This document shows positions 11,915-20,288 of a DNA stretch of 64,000 nt, one piece after another. Within the stretch, counting starts at the first letter, position 1, and each line of letters opens with the position of its first letter. The stretch lies in contig VINJ01000001.1 in assembly GCA_013376735.1 (NCBI GenBank), positions 434,001 to 498,000 of the forward strand. The letters are read 5' to 3'. This stretch comes from a bacterium Scap17. Lineage in GTDB: Bacteria > Pseudomonadota > Gammaproteobacteria > Pseudomonadales > Halomonadaceae. A program made the translations under genes and the position numbers. The notes under the pieces were generated by a model. That model made no database searches. It was given only the letters and a program-made list of their open reading frames with translations, and was not told where the DNA came from.

Positions 11915-12889
11915 GTGTCCGACGTCCCGTCCGACTCTTCGCCGATTTCCGCCCGCAAGCCGATCGAGTTTCGCCCGCTGCCCCAGCGCTTCGATTCCGA
12001 TATCGAGGTGCCGGACATCGATCTGCACATGCACTCCACCGCCTCCGACGGCGGCATGGCACCGAAAGAACTGGTGGCGCTGGCCGCACGGCGTGGCCTG
12101 TCACGCATGTCACTGACCGATCACGACAGCATGGAAGGCATCTTCGAGGCCCAGCAGGCCGCCCGCGCCGAGGGAATCTCGTTGCTGCCCGGCTGTGAGC
12201 TGTCGGTTCGCTGGCGCAATCAGACCATCCACATCGTGGCGTTGATGCCCGAGGGCGCCGGCGATGCGCTGAGTGCCGGCCTCAGACATCAGCATGAGGC
12301 GCGTGAGCGTCGCAGCCACGAGATCGCCACGCGCATGGAAAAGCTCGGGCTCGAAAATGCCTACGAGCGCGCCCGTGAGCAGGCCACGCTGAGTGGCGCG
12401 GGCGACCGTCCGCTGTCACGCCCGGATTTCGCCCGCGCGCTGGTTAAGGCCGGGATTGCACGCAACCTGCAGGAGGCCTTCAAGCGGCACCTGGGCGCAG
12501 GCCAGAAAGGTGACGTCAAGGCGCACTGGCCGGAGATGGAAGAGGCGGTGGGCTGGGTGCGTGCCGATGGCGGCATCGCCGTGATGGCGCACCCGATGCG
12601 CTACAAGCTGACGCGCACCAAGCGTGGTGAGCTGCTGCGTGACTTCATTGCCGCCGGTGGCGAAGGCGCGGAGCTGGTCAGCGGCTTCCAGAATATCGAT
12701 CGCGCGCGTGACCTGGCGCGTCAGTTCGATGAGCTGGGCCTCTACGCCTCCGTCGGCAGTGACTTCCACTTCCCCGGCGGCCCGCTGGCCCCCGGCAGCA
12801 TGAGCCCGCCGCCCCGCACCAAGGTGCCGCCCGTGTGGTGTCATCCACGCATCGCGCCCTTTTTTGCGGCCGATGCTGCCTCCATGTGA
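11915..12889 (+). CDS. rnm: PHP-domain 5'-3' exoribonuclease, RNase AM (YciV/TrpH) family
   Basis: A 324-residue PHP phosphoesterase. Metal-binding motifs are in order: DLHMHSTASDGG (about 35), LTDHDS (about 70), GCELS, MAHPMRY and VGSDFHFPG near the C-terminus. E. coli RNase AM trims 5' ends of 5S and other rRNAs and degrades oligonucleotides from the 5' end. I chose GTG 11915 because GAGAGG precedes it; the earlier in-frame codons look non-coding. It sits between yciB and yciO, as its counterparts do in related genomes. TrpH is an older name; the RNase AM assignment is by family. Confidence 0.88.
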   Translation: MSDVPSDSSPISARKPIEFRPLPQRFDSDIEVPDIDLHMHSTASDGGMAPKELVALAARRGLSRMSLTDHDSMEGIFEAQQAARAEGISLLPGCELSVRWRNQTIHIVALMPEGAGDALSAGLRHQHEARERRSHEIATRMEKLGLENAYERAREQATLSGAGDRPLSRPDFARALVKAGIARNLQEAFKRHLGAGQKGDVKAHWPEMEEAVGWVRADGGIAVMAHPMRYKLTRTKRGELLRDFIAAGGEGAELVSGFQNIDRARDLARQFDELGLYASVGSDFHFPGGPLAPGSMSPPPRTKVPPVWCHPRIAPFFAADAASM

Positions 12890-12954
12890 TATCAAGAGAT
12901 CATCGTGACGCCAGATCGCCTGCCGGGTTGGCGCCCAGACGCAAGGAGCACCGC

Positions 12955-13578
12955 ATGGGACAGTTCTTCCAGATTCATCCCGAAAATCCCCAGAAACGCC
13001 TCATCGATCAGGCCGTCGCCATCATCCAGCAGGGTGGCGTGATTGCCTATCCGACCGACTCCGGCTACGCGCTGGGCTGTCATCTGGGCGAGAAGAAGGC
13101 CATCGAGCGCATCAAGCGCCTGCGTCAGCTGGACGACAAGCACAACTTCACCCTGGTGTGTTCTGACCTGTCGGAAATCGGCACCTACGCCAAGGTCGAC
13201 AACGCCATCTTCCGCCTGCTCAAGAGTCACACGCCGGGCGCCTACACCTTCATCCTGCAGGCGACTTCCGAAGTGCCGCGCCTTCTGCTGCACCCCAAGC
13301 GTCGCTCCATCGGCGTGCGCGTGCCGGACCACGCCATCACCCACGCCCTGCTGGAAACCCATCGCGAACCGCTGATGAGCGTGACGCTGATTCCGCCGGG
13401 CGAGGAGCTGCCGATGACGGATGCCGAAGAGATTCGCGAGCGCTTCGGACACGCGCTGGATCTGGTTATCGACGGCGGCGCCTGCAGCTTCGAGGCCACC
13501 AGTGTGGTTGACCTGCGCGAGCTGCCGCCGGTGATCGTGCGCGAAGGGCGCGGCGATATCTCGAGCTTCACGGAGTGA
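12955..13578 (+). CDS. YciO-type Sua5/YrdC-family protein
   Basis: A 207-residue protein of the threonylcarbamoyl-AMP synthase superfamily. Visible features: GGVIAYPTDSGYALGCHLGEKKAIERIKRLRQLDDKHNFTL-like core (positions about 28-68), SHTPGAYTFIL, and RRSIGVRVPDH. It is closer to YciO than to TsaC, because the tRNA-modifying enzyme usually has a shorter form with a KRSR-type loop. YciO has been reported to be a poor TC-AMP synthase, so a role in t6A37 synthesis is uncertain. ATG 12955 has AAGGAG 8 nt upstream. A terminator follows. Confidence 0.85.
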   Translation: MGQFFQIHPENPQKRLIDQAVAIIQQGGVIAYPTDSGYALGCHLGEKKAIERIKRLRQLDDKHNFTLVCSDLSEIGTYAKVDNAIFRLLKSHTPGAYTFILQATSEVPRLLLHPKRRSIGVRVPDHAITHALLETHREPLMSVTLIPPGEELPMTDAEEIRERFGHALDLVIDGGACSFEATSVVDLRELPPVIVREGRGDISSFTE

Positions 13579-13620
13579 TCGCGACAGCGTAGTGCTTCAC
13601 GGCGCTGACATCGCTTATCC

Positions 13621-13663
13621 ATGACAACGCCCCCGGACCTTGCGGTCGCGGGGGCGTTGTCAT
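13621..13663 (+). terminator. Hairpin terminator after yciO
   Basis: A 14-bp stem (ATGACAACGCCCCC and complement) is topped by a second short GGACC/GGTC stem. It lies between yciO and the convergent channel gene and can act on both strands. Confidence 0.7.
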
Positions 13664-13720
13664 TTCTGAGGCGTTGTCATTTCCGAGCAATTGTCGTGTG
13701 CTGAGCGACTCTCGGCTTCG

Positions 13721-14767
13721 TCAGCTGCGGTCGCGGTCGGAAGGCCCGCTATCCGGAGGCCCGCTATCGGGAGGTTCTGGCTGATCGTCCGATGGCGTCT
13801 CTGCGTCAGGCGCAGATTCGGGATCCGGCTCTGTCTCAGGTTCCGGCTCGCGCGGGTCGCGGGTGTCCTCGTCCAGCCAGGTGCCGCAGAACTTGCAGTA
13901 CTTGGCGTTGCGATCATGGCCTTCGCGACCACAGCCCGGGCAGGCTTCGTCGCTGGTCTGCTGCATGCGCAGGCCGTTGAGAACCTCGGCCGAGAACACC
14001 CCGGTGGGCACGGCAAGGATCGAGTAGCCGAGAATCATCATCAGTGCCGAGATGAACTGCCCCAGCGGCGTGATGGGCGCGATATCGCCATAACCCACCG
14101 TCGTCAGCGTCACCACGCCCCAGTAGAGCGCCTTGGGGATGGAGGTGAAGCCGGCCTCGGGTGGCTCGATCAGATAGATCAGGGCGCCGAAGACCGTGAC
14201 CAGGCTGAGCACGGTGATGAAGAACAGCAGGATCTTGCGCCGGCTGCGCGTCATGGCCTCGACCAGCATGCGGCCCTCGCCGACGAAGGCCATCAGACGC
14301 AGCACGCGGAACAGGCGCAGCACACGCAGCACGCGCACCACCAGCAAGGCCTGGGCACCCGGAATCAGCAGCGACAGCCAGGTGGGCGCGATCGACAGCA
14401 GATCGAGCACGCCGTAGAAGCCCTTGGCCCAGGTGCCGGGATGCTTCAGGCAGTAGAGGCGGACGGCGTATTCCAGCGTGAAGATGATCGTGAAGCCCCA
14501 CTCCATGATGCGGAACAGCTCGCCGTATTGCGCATTCAGCGAGGGCACGCTGTCGAGCATCACCACGGCGACACTGGCGAAGATCATCAGGATCAGACCG
14601 ATATCGAAGGCCTTGGCCGCCTTGGTGTCGGATTCGAAGATCCAGTGAAACAGCCGCGCGCGCAGACGGCCCGTGGCGGGCTCGTAGTCGCTGGGGTGCG
14701 AGGGTGACGCTGGGGGGCTTTGCGGCGTGCTGCCATATTCATTGGCAGGGCCCTGGCGTTCAGGCAT
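13721..14767 (-). CDS. Voltage-gated K+ channel (six-TM) with C-terminal zinc ribbon
   Basis: An inner-membrane ion channel of 348 residues. The S4 voltage sensor is RVLRVLRLFRVLRLM (about 145-160). The pore has TTVGYGD (about 220-227), the K+ selectivity filter. After S6 comes a zinc-ribbon-like segment with CPGC, then CKFC, followed by a Glu/Pro/Asp-rich disordered tail whose end (PPDSGPPDSG) comes from a 15-bp tandem repeat at 13743-13772. The ribbon replaces the RCK domain found in E. coli Kch, so gating may differ. The gene is next to, but separate from, the CYTH gene. Confidence 0.9.
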   Translation of the reverse strand: MPERQGPANEYGSTPQSPPASPSHPSDYEPATGRLRARLFHWIFESDTKAAKAFDIGLILMIFASVAVVMLDSVPSLNAQYGELFRIMEWGFTIIFTLEYAVRLYCLKHPGTWAKGFYGVLDLLSIAPTWLSLLIPGAQALLVVRVLRVLRLFRVLRLMAFVGEGRMLVEAMTRSRRKILLFFITVLSLVTVFGALIYLIEPPEAGFTSIPKALYWGVVTLTTVGYGDIAPITPLGQFISALMMILGYSILAVPTGVFSAEVLNGLRMQQTSDEACPGCGREGHDRNAKYCKFCGTWLDEDTRDPREPEPETEPDPESAPDAETPSDDQPEPPDSGPPDSGPSDRDRS

Positions 14768-14845
14768 GCAGGCTTCCTTGACGGGCGTGATGACGCCGGA
14801 TGAATGTCAGGGCGTATCGGGGATGTCTCAGTGTGTGACCTTCAG

Positions 14846-14903
14846 TGACTGCCCGGCCGTTGTCCATCAGCCAGTGGTCTAGCGCCTGGTGGCTGGGCAG
14901 TCA
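14846..14903 (-). terminator. Hairpin after the CYTH gene
   Basis: TGACTGCCC and GGGCAGTCA form the outer stem and an inner AGCCA/TGGCT-type stem extends it. It lies just after the CYTH stop (minus strand) and before the channel gene. No strong U-tract. Confidence 0.5.
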
Positions 14904-14918
14904 GTGTCGTTTTGAGGT

Positions 14919-15929
14919 TCAGCCGCGCAGCGTCGCGAGCAGTGACAGGCTGTGCTGGCCGAAGTCGCGAGTCGCCCAGTCCTGTGAGGCGTCGCCGTCG
15001 CTGCTTTCCAGCGCCTCGACCAGCGCCACCGCGTGGATATGGCCGGGATGCTGACAGGCGGCCAGCCGTGATGCGAGGGCCGACAGGGCGGCCAGCGCAT
15101 GCGCGTGCCACTTGAGGTCGTCTTTCGCCTGTCGGTCGGCGTGGGCATCGAGTGCATCGATGGCGGCGGACAGCAGCGCGCCGGGGTCAGTGGTATCCAG
15201 CGTCTTCTCATGCCATTCGCCATCCCGCAGCGCCGCGCCGCGCTTGGCCTTGCTGGCATCCGCCGGACGCAGTGCCAGGTGGCTGGCCAGCGAATCCGCC
15301 AGCTGCCAGAGCACGGCTTCTCTCACCTCTGGGGCGAGTTCTTCGCCGCCGGTCAGCTCGAGCTCGATTTCCTGGATGGTCACTTCGCGACCACTTGCCT
15401 TCACCGCGCCAAGGTCCAGCGCCATCTCGACACCGACGATGACCTGCTCGTCGCTCAGATTCCCGTCGCTGCATGTCGCCTTGACGTCGAGCTGCCAGGC
15501 ATGACGCTCGAAATCGGTGCTGAAGCTGGGCGCGAGCGCACTCAGCAGCTGCTCGCGGGCGCCGTCTTCCAGCGCCTGCAAGGGCGGCAGGCCACGCAGG
15601 CCGTCGAGGTCGAGGCCGGTCTGGCCCTCGGGCAGCTCCCATTCCCATTCGCCGCGAGAATGCAGTCCGCCATGACTCTCGCCGCTGGTCTTGAGCGTCT
15701 GGCGCAGGGCCCCCGTGCTGTCGGCATTCTCACCACTCTGGCGCAGACGCAGCGCCATGCGCGCACGCTCCAGCGCATGCTCGGGGGTGTCGAAATAGGT
15801 GTTGGCCAGCCAGCGCCGCCTGGGGGTGACCGTTGCCAGCTCTGCAATGCTCGTCAGTGTCTCCAGAATGGCATCGCGATCAATGACGGGGTGAGACAGT
15901 GCCAGTTTGAGTTCGATTTCCTGCGCCAT
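14919..15929 (-). CDS. CYTH-domain inorganic triphosphatase (YgiF-like)
   Basis: The N-terminal CYTH domain starts MAQEIELKLAL, with the family's ExExK triphosphate-binding motif at residues 4-9. Arg/Lys-rich strands follow (RRRWLANTYFDTPEHAL; ARMALRLRQSG; GEWEWEL). CYTH triphosphatases hydrolyse tripolyphosphate or organic triphosphates. E. coli YgiF (433 residues) carries a full CHAD domain after CYTH. Here the protein is 336 residues, and the C-terminal part (about 230-336) is a short helical remnant that may be a reduced CHAD. ATG 15929 has GGGAG 9 nt upstream. A Pho-box array lies about 190 bp upstream on the same strand. Confidence 0.85.
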   Translation of the reverse strand: MAQEIELKLALSHPVIDRDAILETLTSIAELATVTPRRRWLANTYFDTPEHALERARMALRLRQSGENADSTGALRQTLKTSGESHGGLHSRGEWEWELPEGQTGLDLDGLRGLPPLQALEDGAREQLLSALAPSFSTDFERHAWQLDVKATCSDGNLSDEQVIVGVEMALDLGAVKASGREVTIQEIELELTGGEELAPEVREAVLWQLADSLASHLALRPADASKAKRGAALRDGEWHEKTLDTTDPGALLSAAIDALDAHADRQAKDDLKWHAHALAALSALASRLAACQHPGHIHAVALVEALESSDGDASQDWATRDFGQHSLSLLATLRG

Positions 15930-16121
15930 GATGGGCACTCCCTGTACGGATGAAAGAAGACAGATGCTGACGGATGATGGTGACAGCGGCGCCAGGACCG
16001 CAGAGCCTCCGGCAAGCATGGTGCATGGTGATCGAGGCTCATGCCTCTCATGCTCGCGCCTGGCCCGCGGTAAGGCAAGCACAGGAGGGGGGAGGCCATG
16101 CGGGTATCGGCTGTCGGCACA

Positions 16122-16161
16122 ATCACATTTATATGACAGCATGATGACATTGAGGTGACAG
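16122..16161 (-). promoter_or_regulatory. Tandem Pho-box array (PhoB binding)
   Basis: Read on the minus strand: CTGTCAC, ATGTCAT, CTGTCAT, ATGTGAT. These are four 7-bp direct repeats each separated by exactly 4 bp (starts on the plus strand at 16122, 16133, 16144 and 16155; 11-bp period). This is the layout of two adjacent PhoB Pho boxes (CTGTCAT, 4 bp, CTGTCAT). The array is oriented toward the CYTH gene but also lies upstream of the DUF47-Pit pair. The rest of the 15930-16400 gap has no convincing gene. Confidence 0.7.
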
Positions 16162-16400
16162 TAATTGCCTGTCGTCACGTCCTTGGTTATATTACGAACA
16201 GTGGATAAAGCCAGCGACCACGGGTCCTGCCGCTACATGACAATCTCTCCTCTGGAATCCTTCGTGTTCCCCCGCACTGCCGCTGTTGTTACGTAAATGA
16301 CAACAGCAAGGCGGTATCATGACGTTACGATGAAAGTTATGTGATCGTCACAAAGGCTTTGCTACACTCCGCGCGTCAATCCTTAACGCCGACGGCCACT

Positions 16401-17081
16401 ATGGTAACGACCAACCCTTTCTCTTCGATGTTCGGGCGCTCGCCTTTCAAGGCGCTGCACACCCACATCATCAAGACCGACGAGTGCGCCCAGCACTTGC
16501 TGACCTTCTTCGACGCCTGCGAGCAGGGTGATTGGGAGCAGGCAGCCAGCATTCGCAAGACCATCAGTGGTCTGGAGCGTGAAGCGGACGAGTTGAAGAC
16601 GCAGCTGCGCCTCAACCTGCCCAACTCGCTGTTCCTGCCGGTCTCGCGCTCCGACCTTCTCGAGCTGATCCATGTCCAGGATTCCATCGCGAATGTCACC
16701 AAGGACATCGCCGGGATCATGCTGGGTCGTCATATGCAGATACCCACCGCACTGGTGCCCGCCATGGGTGAGTATCTCAAGACTGCGGTCGAATCGGTCT
16801 GCCAGGCGCGTCGTGCGTTGGGTGAACTGGAAGACCTCGTCGAGTCCGGTTTCGGGCGTAACATGAGCGAGCTGGTCGACAAGCTGATCAACGAGCTGCA
16901 TGAGCTCGAGAAGCAGTCCGACGAACAGCAGATCGCCATCCGCCAGACCCTGTTCTCGCTGGAAGCCAGTCTCCCGCCCGTCGATGTGATCTTCCTGTAC
17001 AAGATCATCGATTGGGTCGGCGATGTGGCTGACCAAGCGGAAAAGGTCGGTACCCGACTGCAGATCCTGATGGCGCGCTGA
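16401..17081 (+). CDS. DUF47 (TIGR00153) PhoU-like Pit accessory protein
   Basis: A 226-residue all-helical PhoU-related protein starting MVTTNPFSSMFGRSPFKAL, the usual start and length for TIGR00153. It has long amphipathic helices such as NVTKDIAGIMLGRHMQIP and ELVDKLINELHELEKQSDEQQ. Proteins of this family pair with Pit transporters and are thought to modulate them. An upstream in-frame codon at 16341 is rejected because the added residues are not family-like. It is 40 bp upstream of pit, clearly one operon. In Sinorhizobium the equivalent orfA-pit operon is repressed by PhoB, which makes the upstream Pho boxes relevant. Confidence 0.9.
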   Translation: MVTTNPFSSMFGRSPFKALHTHIIKTDECAQHLLTFFDACEQGDWEQAASIRKTISGLEREADELKTQLRLNLPNSLFLPVSRSDLLELIHVQDSIANVTKDIAGIMLGRHMQIPTALVPAMGEYLKTAVESVCQARRALGELEDLVESGFGRNMSELVDKLINELHELEKQSDEQQIAIRQTLFSLEASLPPVDVIFLYKIIDWVGDVADQAEKVGTRLQILMAR

Positions 17082-17121
17082 GCGCCGTCAGGACGTCCTG
17101 CCATCTGTCCAAGAGTCTTCT

Positions 17122-18405
17122 ATGTCCATCATTGCTCAATACGGCGATGTGCTCGTCATTCTTGCCTGTCTGTTCGGTTTCTTCATGGCATGGGGTGTGG
17201 GTGCGAATGACGTCGCCAATGCCATGGGAACCTCGGTAGGTTCCAAGGCGATCACCATCAAGCAGGCGATCATCATCGCCGTGATCTTCGAATTCCTCGG
17301 TGCCTGGCTTGCCGGTGGTGAGGTGACTGACACCATCCGCAAGGGCATCATCGACCCGTCACTGCTGATCGAGAATCCGCAGTTCCTGGTCTACGGCATG
17401 CTGGCCTCGCTGCTGGCCGCCGGTATCTGGCTGCTGATCGCTTCCATGAAGGGCTGGCCGGTCTCGACCACCCACTCCATCGTCGGCGCCATCGTCGGCT
17501 TCTCCGCTGCGGGTCTGGGCGTGGACGCCGTCGAGTGGGCCAAGGTCGGTCAGATCGCGGCCTCCTGGCTGGTCTCGCCGCTGCTGGCGGGCTCCATCGC
17601 CTTCGTGTTGTTCAAGTCCGTGCAGACGCTGATCTTCGACAACGAAGACCCGTTCGCGGCCGCCAAGCGCTACGTGCCGATGTACATGTTCCTGGTCGGC
17701 TTCATCATCTCGATGGTGACCATGGTCAAGGGCCTCAAGCATGTCGGCCTGCATCTGAGCTTCGAATCCAGCCTGCTGCTGTCCGTCGTCGTCGGTGCCA
17801 TCGTGATGGGTATCGGCGTGCTGATGGAGCGCAAGGTCGCGCGTTCACGCCTCAAGGAGAAGAATCGCGCCACCGGTGACGACTTCGACTTCAGCGGTGT
17901 CGAGAAGGTCTTCGGCCTGCTGATGATGTTCACCGCCTGTGCGATGGCCTTCGCCCACGGCTCCAACGACGTGGCCAATGCGGTCGGCCCGCTGGCAGCC
18001 ATCATCAGTGTCGTCGACTCCGCCGGTCAGATCGGCGCCAAGGCGAGCATGCCGTGGTGGGTCCTCGTGCTGGGTGGCGGCGGTATCGTCGTCGGCCTGG
18101 TCACCTATGGTCGTCGCGTCATCGCCACCGTCGGCACCGGCATCACCGAGTTGACGCCATCTCGCGGCTTCGCGGCCACGCTGGCCGCCGCCTCGACCGT
18201 CGTGCTGGCCTCCGGCACCGGTCTGCCGATCTCCACCACCCACACTCTCGTGGGTGCGGTGCTGGGGGTAGGTCTGGCACGCGGCATGGCAGCGCTCAAC
18301 CTGCGCGTGATCGGCACCATCGTGATGTCCTGGCTGATCACTCTGCCGGCCGGCGCGATCCTGTCGATCCTGTTCTTCTTCATGTTCAAGGGCATGTTCG
18401 GCTAA
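17122..18405 (+). CDS. Inorganic phosphate transporter, Pit family
   Basis: A low-affinity phosphate (probably metal-phosphate) symporter of the inner membrane, 427 residues with about 10 helices. The two inverted family signatures are visible: GANDVANAMGTSVGS (about residues 27-41) and GSNDVANAVGPLAA (about 283-296). Each is followed by a second conserved motif, PVSTTHSIVG and PISTTHTLVG. It is co-transcribed with the DUF47 protein. A TTCG-loop terminator follows. Confidence 0.95.
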   Translation: MSIIAQYGDVLVILACLFGFFMAWGVGANDVANAMGTSVGSKAITIKQAIIIAVIFEFLGAWLAGGEVTDTIRKGIIDPSLLIENPQFLVYGMLASLLAAGIWLLIASMKGWPVSTTHSIVGAIVGFSAAGLGVDAVEWAKVGQIAASWLVSPLLAGSIAFVLFKSVQTLIFDNEDPFAAAKRYVPMYMFLVGFIISMVTMVKGLKHVGLHLSFESSLLLSVVVGAIVMGIGVLMERKVARSRLKEKNRATGDDFDFSGVEKVFGLLMMFTACAMAFAHGSNDVANAVGPLAAIISVVDSAGQIGAKASMPWWVLVLGGGGIVVGLVTYGRRVIATVGTGITELTPSRGFAATLAAASTVVLASGTGLPISTTHTLVGAVLGVGLARGMAALNLRVIGTIVMSWLITLPAGAILSILFFFMFKGMFG

Positions 18406-18486
18406 GCCGACGCATGGTTCCGAGCCTGAGCCTTGGCTCGAGCTGACGCTCTGCATGAGATGAACTGGTAAAACGTATTGGTAAAA

Positions 18487-18518
18487 CGAGAAAGGCGACC
18501 TTCGGGTCGCCTTTCTCG
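18487..18518 (+). terminator. Terminator after pit
   Basis: CGAGAAAGGCGACC pairs perfectly with GGTCGCCTTTCTCG across a TTCG loop. It closes the DUF47-pit operon. Confidence 0.75.
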
Positions 18519-18635
18519 TATCTGACACATGGGTGTCAGGTGGCAGCGCTCGCCGTGCAGGCTGCGGCGCTGATATGATGATTCATGGGCATGCCTGACA
18601 TGCCATTTTTCCTCTCTCCTGCCCGGAGCTGGCTC

Positions 18636-19946
18636 TTGAACACGCGTTTCCCCTTCGCGGACTGGTTTCGCAACTCCTCCCCCTATATCAATGCCCATCG
18701 TGGCCGCACCTTCGTCATTCTGATCGAGGGCGATGCCCTGTCCTCGTCACGACGAACGCAGTTGATACAGGATCTGGCGTTGCTGCATACCCTCGGCGTG
18801 AAGCTGGTGGTGGTGTTCGGGGTGCGCCCGCAGGTGGCCGAGGCGTTGCAGGCTGCCGGTATCGAGGCGGACCGCCATCAGGGCCGCTGGGTGGTGACGC
18901 GCGAGATTCTCGGCCATCTGGAGCAGCAGGTCGCCACGCTGCGTCTGCGCCTAGAGGCGAGTCTGTCCCAGGGGCTGCCCAATACGCCGCTGCATGGCGT
19001 GGAGCTCTCCGCCGTCTCCGGCAATCTGGTGATGGCCAAGCCACTGGGCGTGCGTCACGGCGTCGACTTCCTGCATGGTGGCGAGGTGCGCCGCGTGCGC
19101 AGCGAGGCGATCCAGGGGCTGCTCTCGCAGCAGGCCATCGTCGTGCTGCCGCCGCTGGGTTACTCCAGCACTGGTGAGATATTCGATCTCGACGCTGCCG
19201 AGGTCGCCGAACACGCTGCCGTGGCGCTGGCCGCTGACAAGCTGATCCTGCTTGGCGAAGGGGAGGGTCTGTTCGGCGAAGACGGCGAGCTGCTACGTCA
19301 GCTCAATCCTGAAGAAGCCGCGCTGATGGCGCCGCCTCGCGATGACGACAGCGAGCTGTCGCGCCACCTGGCCGCAGCCTGCGGCGCCGCACGTCGCGGC
19401 GTCGGGCGCACCCACCTGTTGAGCTGGCGCGACCGTGACGCCCTGCTGGGCGAGTTGTTCACCCGTGACGGTATCGGCACCATGATCACGCGCCAGGGCT
19501 ACGAGCAGCTGCGCAAGGCGCGGCTCGAGGATGTCGGTGGCCTGCTGGCGCTGCTGGGGCCGCTGGAGCAGCGCGGCATTCTGGTGGCCCGCTCGCGGGA
19601 GCGTCTCGAACATGAGATCGACGACTATGTGGTGCTGGAGCGCGATGGCATGGTCATCGGGTGTGCGGCACTGCATCTCAGCCTCGACGCCGCCATGGGC
19701 GAGCTGGCCTGCGTAGCCGTGCATGATGACTATCGCCGCGGACAGCGCGGAGAGCAGCTGCTGGCCGAGATCGAGCTGCGCGCGCGTCGCGCCGGCGTCG
19801 AGCGTCTGTATGCGCTGACGACCCATACCGTTCACTGGTTCATCGAGCACGGTTTCGTGTCGGCCGGCCTGCAAGACCTGCCGCCCATGCGTCGCGAGGC
19901 CTACAACTCGGCGCGCAACTCCAAGGTATTGCTCAAGTCGCTCTAG
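18636..19946 (+). CDS. argA: N-acetylglutamate synthase ArgA
   Basis: ArgA catalyses the first step of arginine synthesis, acetylating glutamate with acetyl-CoA. The N-terminal amino-acid-kinase-like domain (about 1-280; DWFRNSSPYINAHRGRTFV, then VVVFGVRPQV) is the regulatory part. The C-terminal GNAT domain (about 290-436; ELACVAVHDDYRRGQRGEQLL) is catalytic. I choose TTG 18636 (LNTRFPF) because GGAG sits 7 nt upstream and the family starts close to this point. ATG 18585 would add 17 residues. An inverted repeat follows the stop. Confidence 0.93.
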   Translation: MNTRFPFADWFRNSSPYINAHRGRTFVILIEGDALSSSRRTQLIQDLALLHTLGVKLVVVFGVRPQVAEALQAAGIEADRHQGRWVVTREILGHLEQQVATLRLRLEASLSQGLPNTPLHGVELSAVSGNLVMAKPLGVRHGVDFLHGGEVRRVRSEAIQGLLSQQAIVVLPPLGYSSTGEIFDLDAAEVAEHAAVALAADKLILLGEGEGLFGEDGELLRQLNPEEAALMAPPRDDDSELSRHLAAACGAARRGVGRTHLLSWRDRDALLGELFTRDGIGTMITRQGYEQLRKARLEDVGGLLALLGPLEQRGILVARSRERLEHEIDDYVVLERDGMVIGCAALHLSLDAAMGELACVAVHDDYRRGQRGEQLLAEIELRARRAGVERLYALTTHTVHWFIEHGFVSAGLQDLPPMRREAYNSARNSKVLLKSL

Positions 19947-19982
19947 CCACACCTCACTTGTCTGCCAGTATGAATCGCCCGG

Positions 19983-20032
19983 AGAACACCCGCTGATGAC
20001 CCCCTCGATGAGGGCAGATCAGCGGGTGTTCT
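19983..20032 (+). terminator. Long hairpin after argA
   Basis: A 15-bp perfect stem (AGAACACCCGCTGAT and complement) with an inner CCCTC/GAGGG stem lies 36 bp after the argA stop. The U-tract is weak. Confidence 0.6.
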
Positions 20033-20071
20033 TGCGTAGGTGTCGCAGTTTTCCCCCACCCCTTGCGGGAT

Positions 20072-20105
20072 TGTCTTGCAAAAGAGACGCTTCAAAATAT
20101 TGATA
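20072..20105 (+). promoter_or_regulatory. Candidate GlrR activator site and IHF site
   Basis: TGTC-N10-GACG at 20072-20089 differs by one base from the TGTC-N10-GACA pattern bound by GlrR. CAAAATATTGATA at 20093-20105 fits the IHF consensus (YAANNNNTTGATW) in full. Both lie in an A/T-rich segment 160-190 bp upstream of a sigma-54 promoter. Each motif alone is weak; the order (activator site, IHF site, sigma-54 promoter) is what supports them. Confidence 0.35.
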
Positions 20106-20262
20106 ATAAAAGGAAAAATATAGTGTCCTATATATGTGTTGGCAAATCGCGACGAATCGGCCAGTAAAACACGACTCTGTGTGCCGTCTTGGGCAACATT
20201 GGCATGCCTGTCGTTGTAATGGCAACTTCAAGTCATTGTTTTGTAATGTGTTTTCGGGTTTA

Positions 20263-20278
20263 TGGCACGCCTTTGGCA
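20263..20278 (+). promoter_or_regulatory. Sigma-54 promoter upstream of the candidate RNA
   Basis: TGGCACG-CCTT-TGGCA matches the RpoN consensus TGGCACG-N4-TTGCW at all but one or two positions, with GG at -24 and GC at -12 and exactly 10 bp between them. Transcription would start near 20289. No convincing protein-coding frame follows; the region runs into a chain of hairpins and a terminator. Confidence 0.6.
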
Positions 20279-20288
20279 ATAGGTATCG

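Noticed and set aside
18585-18635. ATG start of argA 17 codons upstream
   Set aside because: TTG 18636 has a well-placed GGAG and agrees better with the family N-terminus. The ATG remains possible.
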